Source of the DNA: Leptasterias polaris
Taxonomy: Eukaryota; Echinodermata; Asteroidea; Forcipulatida; Asteriidae
Assembly (NCBI GenBank): GCA_037783415.1
Contig: JAZGTN010000035.1
Location: 3,596,001 to 3,660,000, forward strand
Reading direction: 5' to 3'
DNA length: 64,000 bases
Part shown: in pieces, positions 59,701-64,000 of the stretch
How the letters are laid out: each line of letters begins with the position of its first letter
Numbering within the stretch: the first letter of the stretch is position 1
Program-made: the position numbers and the translations under genes
Notes under the pieces: generated by a model
The model's database searches: none
Told to the model about the DNA's origin: nothing
The model's input: only the letters and a program-made list of their open reading frames with translations

Positions 59701-62700
59701 CTGCACTTAGAACTGGCAGGTCGTGACCACACGTGAGTGTTACATGATCGGAGTTAACCCAACATTTGTCTAAGCATTGCTTGGCCACTAGACATGCCGC
59801 TGTTTTCTCCGCCAATGTTGCAGGAAATTTTTCTGATGGATTGATGTGAGGCTTTGAACAGTGGCATGAACAATATTTTTGAGGCTGTGCGATGTTCTTA
59901 CCTGAGTTTGCTTCATCCTGTTGTTTGCTTCCCCGGTCCCAAGAAGAGTTATGCCCACGAAACCTCATTGCAGCCGTCTTGTAATGGCTGGTACGAGCTT
60001 GCCGGTCCCTACAGTAGCGTGCTATGTGTCCTTGACGACCACAGATAAAGCACCCTGAAGAGTTTGAACCAGTGTTTGTCTTCTGCACAGATGGCGTTGC
60101 TGGAGATCTATCATTCGAAGCCTTCTTGAAGGGTTGTTGATGCTGCCTCTGATTGGTGGAGGACGTCAATGCCAGGGATGTACCACGTGCCTCTTGGAAT
60201 TGCTCTGCCAGGATCGAAAGGGCATGGATATCTTTTGGCTGTCGTTCCTTAAGGAATAAAGCAAGTTCTCTACTCGAAACATTAATAAATTGTTCACGTA
60301 AAAGCAAGTCTTTCAAACCATTATATGTCTTCTCAGCCTTTGCCAAGTCTACCCATCTCGTTAAAAGATTATCTAATCTAACACAGAACTGAGGTGCAGT
60401 TTCACCAGAGTCGGGTTTGGCTGTTCGGAATTTTTGCCGAAAACCTTCTTGAGTAAGCCTGTAGCGCTTAAGGAGCGCCGACTTAAGAGCGTCATAATCT
60501 TCCGCATCATCTTCAGAAATACGTGAATACACGTCTAGGGCCTTACCTTTTAAGAGGGCACTGAGATTTATCGCCCAGTGGTTCTCCTTCCAGCCTTGGG
60601 ATTGAGCATAGCGCTCGAATCGTTGGAGATACGAATCTATGTCATCCTTCGTGTCTTCAAAGAATGGCAACTTTGGTGCTCTGGCCTTAGGAGCACCTTG
60701 ATGAGAAGAGTCCCCCTTCTCCAATTCCTGAAGCTTAGATTCCTGTAGCTTCAGCTGTAGCTCCAGAAGTTCTCTATCCTGTCTACGGATTTCTAGCTGA
60801 TGTGCCCTCTCATCTCTAGAAAATCGTTCTTTCTCTATTCTGTCGTCAGCATCTTTTCTCTCTTGGCGGTCTCTCTCTAATCTAACAAAATCTACTAATT
60901 CTGAACCACTGAGACCCATTGACCGACCAACATCTGTATATGCCTTGACACCGGACATTATTGACAAATAATTTGACCAACCTTTTTGCGAACTAAACTC
61001 AACGTTGGGATCAAGCGCCAATGCGCAGTAATACGCGGCGTTGCAGGCAGTGATATCTCTTAGCTCTATAGACGATGTGACCTCTGACGTCATTTGAAAA
61101 TCATAACATGATGCGCGCGCATGTCGCCGGGCAAAACCTTTGTGTACTTGACAGCAAGCTAGAAAGTACACGCAATATTACCATGACTACGCGTCTTTTT
61201 GCCCGGCGGAACATGACTTGGACAACAGACTTGTCAACAGAGGGCGGTTTGATTGTAAACAGAGGTCACATCGTCTATTGACGAGGGTGACCATTGCGCA
61301 GAGATAAGCAATTGGCAATACAAAAGTAACGCAAAGCTCAAAATGAACATGGAAAAGCCACCTGATCTAGAACACCTCCAACTATCGATTACTCGCATTT
61401 GTATTCAACTGTTACAGTGTGACACCACAGTATCGGCTAAAATTGGCCGATTTCTTTTGTTATCTCATTTCGCTCCCGGGCAAGCCCCCAAATGTTACGA
61501 TATCCCGAGAATTTGTGATGTGAAAGGAGTGTGGCGGGGTCACAAATGCAGTCGTTGAATAAAACAAACGAACAATCATTTTCTACTGAACTGAGAATGT
61601 TATTAGTGTTTCACAGAAACACTCACAAGTATTCAATTAATTATCTACATCAAAAGTGGTACCACGTATCAAAGTGTTCGAAAATACACAATTACAAATC
61701 TATATGCTGGTAATAATCAATGAAAATCTCACTAGTGAGATTTATATCAATTAAACTTGCATCGCATCGGTGTTCAAACCTATATCACTATACTTTCTCC
61801 CAAAAGTTAACGTTCTAATTCTTCATGGGCTATCTTGCCCAAAAAGTCATCTTGAAGATATGTCCATTTAATAGCTGGTCTCCTTTATGTTCTTCCTATG
61901 TGGGCATTTGTCCGCAGACGTCTGGTGTGCGGGCTAAACTTGGCCCCTTTAAAATTCTCCCACCTGATACAGCATGCACGTCTTACGACGGCTCTACTGG
62001 CAGTCGTATATGCGTCGACTTCTCCAGTTCCTCGCTAATTCGCCGTCCCCATCATGGGAACTCACGAAGAAGGAAATCAGGTCCCGTTGGGTCCAATCCG
62101 GGTGTCCGGTGTCCCATACGTCAAAAAGTCAATTATGGGTGTTCCCTCTTTAAAGTAACTCGAGACTTGTCTCGTCGAAGTATAAGGGTGGCTTTCCCTT
62201 CTCTTCTCAGCTCTTATATTTTATTATTTGCTCAAAGGCAAAACAAAATCAAAACTAAAATAGCTGAAACTTGACTTCGGTGTACACTCGCCTGAAAATT
62301 CAATCCATCAGCACCGGCAAACAGTCACCCTACTTCCTTGTTGCCAAAAAAACATATCAATCTGCCTCGCCCCAATTTCACATTCCGCGCTGAAGCCCAG
62401 CAGCCTTTGCGCGCTTTCAAAAGAACTTTCATGACCCATGACATTATTCAAAATGAGACTGACCTTCGAACTGACCCTCAAGAACCATGGCTAAATAGAC
62501 TAAACTTAGTACCTCGACTTCTTTGTATGTGAACCATTGATGAACTGACCACGGCTATCAAAAGACTTTGTAACAAACAGCCTTTCCCCTACGATTAATT
62601 TCAAATTAGCATCTCGGCGACAAACTCTTGGTGGCGCACTTCAAGCCTAATGTCATTCAGTCAAACTGAAACCAGTCAATACACATTGCTCCGCCCCTAA

Positions 62701-63280
62701 ATGCATCGACCAATGCCAGCTGCAAGCACGTGCCTATAAGTGTGATAGTTATTTTTGCACATTAAAACCAAACTAAAAGTTTCCAACAGGATGATTTCAT
62801 GACTCATTATTTCGTAGGGGCCTACGCACTACCACGTGAACGCCGTTCTTTGATGTGGGCGGAGCTTAATTGATCGGTTTATTATTAGTGCACCATGCCC
62901 GACATTGGGGCAGAGGGGCCCATACTCTAACACACTGTTTTCCTTGTGTACAGAAGTACCCCCCCCCCCCCCCCCCCAAAACAAAAAAATTAAATAAATA
63001 AATAATAATAATAATAAAAAATCCTCTAAAGAATTAATGAGATTTCAATCACACAATGAAGACACAATAGAACGCCACTGTTGCATTCGGAAACATTTCG
63101 GCTTGGTAAATACATCTTAAAAGCAAGTTCTTTGAAACTAATCCACTTACATATTCTACTTACATATTCTACTTACTTGTGACAACTGTTGAAGCATGTC
63201 TTCCGCATTACAGTTTTCCTCCATGATGCAAAGCTCGTCATTTTGTTGAGAGCTCGCATTCATGTAACACATACACACAT
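49454..63280 (-). CDS. Adhesion G-protein-coupled receptor, 3' part (GAIN, GPS, 7TM), 9 exons
   Basis: Transcript order: 63280-63177, 54913-54770, 54608-54245, 53048-52831, 52231-52064, 51566-51451, 50718-50459, 50115-50034, 49913-49454 (TAG). Phases fit at all eight junctions, giving 637 visible residues; the 5' exons lie beyond the window. Exons 2-5 form the GAIN domain, ending in a GPS: CVFWDPTLAVG, GCSL and CHCNHLTNFAVL, with the HL/T autoproteolysis site intact. Exon 6 carries membrane segment 1, exon 7 segments 2 to 4 (HYFFLSSVCWSSAEA), exon 8 the end of 4, and exon 9 segments 5-7 (GVMLPVGALLLFN; PLAILLGGTWILGFLAI; YIFAILNSLIGLLVFVLF) and a Cys/Ser-rich tail. The segment 3 Cys (VACITF) and loop 2 Cys (DKYCFLS) can form the usual disulfide. 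The subfamily cannot be assigned without the N-terminal domains. The intron between the first two visible exons contains the LTR retrotransposon. Confidence 0.93.
52832..52885. repeat. 27-bp tandem duplication, coding side at a splice donor
   Basis: Two perfect 27-bp copies at the 3' end of GPCR exon 53048-52831. In the protein this gives VVTSFRPLN twice in a row, just before the donor GTAAGT. It keeps the reading frame and lengthens the last GAIN segment before the GPS exon by nine residues. Confidence 0.9.
53104..53123. repeat. Poly-G tract
   Basis: Run of about 20 G in a GPCR intron, 56 bp upstream (transcript sense) of the acceptor of exon 53048-52831. Confidence 0.9.
53407..53930. repeat. 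CAA/CAG/CGACAG/CGGCAG microsatellite array, about 520 bp
   Basis: Blocks of CAA, CGACAA, CGACAG, CGGCAG and CAG triplets and hexamers succeed one another, then a short unique gap (about 53805-53850) and another CAGCAA block. All frames on both strands stay open, giving poly-Thr/poly-Ala or poly-Leu/Ser and poly-Cys/Arg translations that are artefacts of the repeat. It lies in the GPCR intron between exons 54608-54245 and 53048-52831. Confidence 0.95.
55098..55102. other. Target-site duplication AACAG (left)
   Basis: Five bases immediately before the left LTR, identical to 62576-62580 after the right LTR. A 5-bp duplication is normal for Gypsy-class integrases. Confidence 0.9.
55103..56185 (-). 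mobile_element. 3' LTR of the Gmr1-like retrotransposon
   Basis: 1083 bp, with TGTTAC...GTAACA inverted termini; it appears identical to the other LTR at 61493-62575. Antisense open frames at 55141-55323 and 55435-55884 recur in the other LTR and are not considered genes. Confidence 0.95.
56186..56199 (-). other. Polypurine tract
   Basis: On the minus strand AAAGAGGGGGTAAA abuts the 3' LTR, the expected plus-strand primer of the element. Confidence 0.8.
56402..61093 (-). CDS. Gag-pol polyprotein with integrase upstream of reverse transcriptase (1563 aa)
   Basis: Start taken at the first in-frame ATG, 61093; the open frame itself extends to 61171 without an ATG. Approximate residues from that ATG: charged coiled coil 70-130; gag capsid-like region 140-310; zinc knuckle CFICGRQGHIARYC 348-361; protease active site DSG 491-493; integrase zinc domain (AHES...H...CRSCDVC) 697-737; integrase core with D767, D827 and E863 (D-D-35-E); GPY/F-like WKGPFPVVEKV about 1002; reverse transcriptase about 1140-1335 with YIDD at 1295-1298; RNase H from about 1440 with D1446, E1485, D1512 and D1555. 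All catalytic residues named are present and there is no stop or frameshift. The reordering of integrase and reverse transcriptase is the notable feature. The annotated ATG lies inside a small MITE, so the true start is uncertain. Confidence 0.93.
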   Translation of the reverse strand: MTSEVTSSIELRDITACNAAYYCALALDPNVEFSSQKGWSNYLSIMSGVKAYTDVGRSMGLSGSELVDFVRLERDRQERKDADDRIEKERFSRDERAHQLEIRRQDRELLELQLKLQESKLQELEKGDSSHQGAPKARAPKLPFFEDTKDDIDSYLQRFERYAQSQGWKENHWAINLSALLKGKALDVYSRISEDDAEDYDALKSALLKRYRLTQEGFRQKFRTAKPDSGETAPQFCVRLDNLLTRWVDLAKAEKTYNGLKDLLLREQFINVSSRELALFLKERQPKDIHALSILAEQFQEARGTSLALTSSTNQRQHQQPFKKASNDRSPATPSVQKTNTGSNSSGCFICGRQGHIARYCRDRQARTSHYKTAAMRFRGHNSSWDRGSKQQDEANSGKNIAQPQKYCSCHCSKPHINPSEKFPATLAEKTAACLVAKQCLDKCWVNSDHVTLTCGHDLPVLSAACTRRNNEDLPVRDGWLGNQKVKVLRDSGCTGTVVRRSLISDNLLTGETRNCVLIDGTVRKFPVAIVHVDTPFFTGQIKALCMRKPIYDVIIGNIKGVTSIESSSSFPDTAGQGKVAMREIQPEQAQAVQTRSQKAAVDKPLRRLKVPSHLLPEISRDEFIVTQQNDPSLHRLRDLASSGEERTTGKHNTVKYYTARGLLYRSFRSPKVAYGDPLHQLIVPEKLRKSVMAIAHESILGGHQGVKKTSDKILDSFFWPGIQTDVVRFCRSCDVCQRTVHKGRVSKVPLGSMPLIETPFQRIAVDIVGPMKPITEKGHRYILTVVDYATRYPEAIPLRSIETARVAEALVDIFSRVGIPREVLTDQGSQFTGDVMREVSRLLSLKQLTTTPYHPACNGLVERFNGTLKQMLKRMCMERPRDWDRFINPLLFAYREAPQASLGFSPFELLYGRSVRGPMSILKELWSGEAETQEVRTTYQFVVDLRERLEHTCRLAQEELKKASARSKVYYNKKSRMRRFKVGDRVLLLLPTDHNKLLMHWKGPFPVVEKVGELDYKIQMGDRIKTFHANMLKKYIERNNANTLDTDNSDKRDVIEIVGCAVIDELACEESSSRVQEFEHDGDINLPAVESKESLSDVSICDELPVESIRQVRRILGSYKAILTDLPGRTTIAAHEINVSSEQPVRSKPYPLPHAVRDSVKEEVKSMLDLDIIERSDSPYASPIVLVRKKDGTNRFCVDFRKLNKTTIFDAEPMPSTDEIFARLAKDRYFSKIDLSKGYWQIPVKLEDRSKTAFITPDGLYQFRTMPFGLVNAPATFSRVMRMVLQDLPHVDNYIDDILIHTPDWMTHLTTLIEVLKRLHHAGLTARPKKCMIGFASIEFLGHIIGHGKLEPHHEKLQKIERASRPQTKKQLRSFLGLVGYYRKFIPNFAAVAVALTDKTKNKEPNKIVWEDSQELAFQSLKQKLTTTPILHLPDVEKNFTLRTDASGTGLGAVLLQEHDGLKFPIAYASKKLLPREQRYSTIERECLAIVWGISKFQAYLYGKQFVLETDHQPLVYMQKSKVVNSRIMRWALSLQPYRMRIEAIKGSQNVGADFLSRTNQE
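61069..61277. mobile_element. TA-flanked MITE inserted at the gag start of the retrotransposon
   Basis: 205-bp element 61071-61275 with ends GACGATGTGACCTCTG and CAGAGGTCACATCGTC and TA on each side (61069-61070 and 61276-61277). A second inner inverted pair GCCGGGCAAAA / TTTTGCCCGGC lies at 61122 and 61196. The same end motif TAGACGATGTGACC is present at 40367, so it is a repeated family. It supplies the present first ATG of gag-pol. Confidence 0.75.
61473..61490 (-). other. Primer-binding site, tRNA-Pro-like
   Basis: Two bases inside the 5' LTR the minus strand reads TGGGGGCTTGCCCGGGAG, close to the proline-tRNA primer site of murine gammaretroviruses (16 or so of 18 positions by memory). 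The first TGG is the complement of the tRNA CCA end. Confidence 0.7.
61493..62575 (-). mobile_element. 5' LTR of the Gmr1-like retrotransposon
   Basis: 1083 bp, same length and apparently same sequence as 55103-56185. It should carry the promoter. On the minus strand an AT-rich AAATATAAGAG stretch near 62215 is a TATA-like candidate. Confidence 0.95.
62576..62580. other. Target-site duplication AACAG (right)
   Basis: Five bases following the right LTR, identical to 55098-55102. Confidence 0.9.
62585..62822. repeat. Short element with 'cccctacga' inverted ends
   Basis: TCCCCTACGATTAATTT at the left and ATTATTTCGTAGGGGCC at the right are inverted repeats about 235 bp apart. Noncoding, in the GPCR intron. 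A poly-C run follows at 62959-62977 and AATAAT low complexity at 62988-63015. Confidence 0.55.
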
Positions 63281-63659
63281 CTATGGACAAGAGAAGTCAA
63301 TTCACCAAACAGGTTTATAGTGTTGAATTTAAAGGAACGAAACAATGTTTTTTGACAAAGACAATAGGAATGGTTCATGTTGATGAGTCAAAATGTCACC
63401 CCTTCATGCTCACATAAGCTCGTATTATTTACGACCAGCTCCAAAAGCATAGCATGATGTTTCTGTTTACAAAAAATTCACTAGCTTTATCTTCACGGTT
63501 TATCTTCACAGTTTGTACCTTCTACGGTACTCGCCTTTCTTTCTGATGTGTCAGAGAGAACCAAAATTACCAGTTGATGTGATGTTCCTATAGCCAGACT
63601 TAGGACATCAGGCCAGCCTGAACCAAGACTTTGCTGGATATGTCAAGACTCTATAGTTA

Positions 63660-63990
63660 CAAAAGCAGATGCATGAAGCATTTAATGAGGCCCAAGCCAA
63701 TGCCGAGAGGGCAAGGCATGCAGAAGCAGACCTAGAAAGCGACAAGAAAGTCAAGGAGAAGAAACTTGAACCAGGCAACCGAGGCATCTCTCAAAAAGGA
63801 AAATGTAAGCTCAAAGACAACTGGGAAGAGACAACATAATCAGGAAGCTTCCAAATGTTCCAGTGTACGTCGTGAAGCAACTTCAAACAGACAGGTTCTT
63901 GGTTCTTGGTTGGTTATCCTCCAAAATACTCCATGAAAGCAACATGCTTACTGACTGTCCCTTCGATGTCACAATGGAAGAGGAAACTAC
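63660..63990 (+). pseudogene. Relic of a Gypsy integrase C-terminus
   Basis: Broken plus-strand frames read KKVKEKKLEPGNRG, then KGKCKLKDNWEE and, after a frameshift near 63835, IRKLPNVPVYVVKQLQTDRF. This matches the integrase C-terminal pattern (YD+KV+...L.PGDRVLVRN...GK.KL.D+WE...Y.V) of Gypsy elements. It is unrelated in orientation and sequence to the intact element nearby, and decayed. Confidence 0.6.
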
Positions 63991-64000
63991 TACTGGGGGA

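Larger units (their letters stand above)
55103..62575 (-). mobile_element. Complete Gmr1-like (Gypsy-class) LTR retrotransposon, 7.47 kb
   Basis: Two equal 1083-bp LTRs, flanking AACAG duplications, a tRNA-Pro-like primer-binding site, a polypurine tract and one long gag-pol frame, all in minus orientation. The pol order is protease, integrase, reverse transcriptase, RNase H, the copia-like order that defines the deuterostome Gmr1 group within Gypsy elements. It is inserted in an intron of the adhesion GPCR gene, in the same orientation as the gene, so its LTR signals could affect GPCR transcripts. LTR identity and an open pol indicate a recent insertion. Confidence 0.93.

Noticed and set aside
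55103..62575. Endogenous retrovirus with env
   Set aside because: The single open frame ends after RNase H and only about 200 bp precede the polypurine tract, so there is no room for an envelope gene; it is an LTR retrotransposon.

Overview
The window is intron-rich, AT-rich animal genomic DNA. It carries parts or all of five spliced genes, and more than half of it is introns and repeats. An invertebrate deuterostome, most likely an echinoderm, fits best. The evidence is the Gmr1-like retrotransposon (a deuterostome group with integrase before reverse transcriptase), tRNA-derived SINEs, palindromic MITEs and a Mutator-like transposase of a type I associate with cnidarians and echinoderms. The species cannot be named from sequence alone.

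Layout. (1) 1-13.1 kb, + strand: the 3' half of a Brahma/BRG1-type SWI/SNF ATPase (12 coding exons: helicase C-lobe, SnAC, AT-hooks, bromodomain, acidic tail), with an 18-bp minisatellite and several SINEs in its introns. (2) 14.9-18.7 kb, - strand: a complete 7-exon gene for a 760-residue protein with a disordered N-terminus and a C-terminal protein kinase domain; one intron holds a hybrid mini-exon made by tandem duplication. (3) 20.1-23.5 kb, + strand: a complete 3-exon apolipoprotein D-like secreted lipocalin with LINE debris in intron 1. (4) 26.1-39.9 kb, - strand: a complete 16-exon PPWD1 gene (WD40 repeats plus cyclophilin, 622 residues), its introns loaded with palindromic elements. 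(5) 41.5-46.6 kb: a DNA transposon with a Mutator-like transposase carrying two lesions, associated with three near-identical 480-bp direct repeats. (6) 47.5-49.1 kb: a large nested fold-back element. (7) 49.4-63.3 kb, - strand: the 3' nine coding exons of an adhesion GPCR (GAIN, GPS, seven membrane segments). One intron is interrupted by a complete young LTR retrotransposon (55103-62575, target duplication AACAG), and another holds a roughly 520-bp CAA/CAG/CGACAG array. (8) 63.7-64.0 kb: a + strand relic of another Gypsy integrase.

All exon chains were joined by hand at GT-AG sites with the reading phase checked at every junction, so the gene models are internally consistent. Neighbouring genes show no shared pathway: SWI/SNF remodelling, a kinase, lipid/ligand transport, a spliceosomal cyclophilin and adhesion signalling. 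The most notable structures are the retrotransposon with pol order protease-integrase-reverse transcriptase-RNase H, the TA-flanked MITE inside its gag start, the transposase element with direct repeats, the hybrid mini-exon, and a 27-bp in-frame coding duplication beside a splice donor in the adhesion GPCR.
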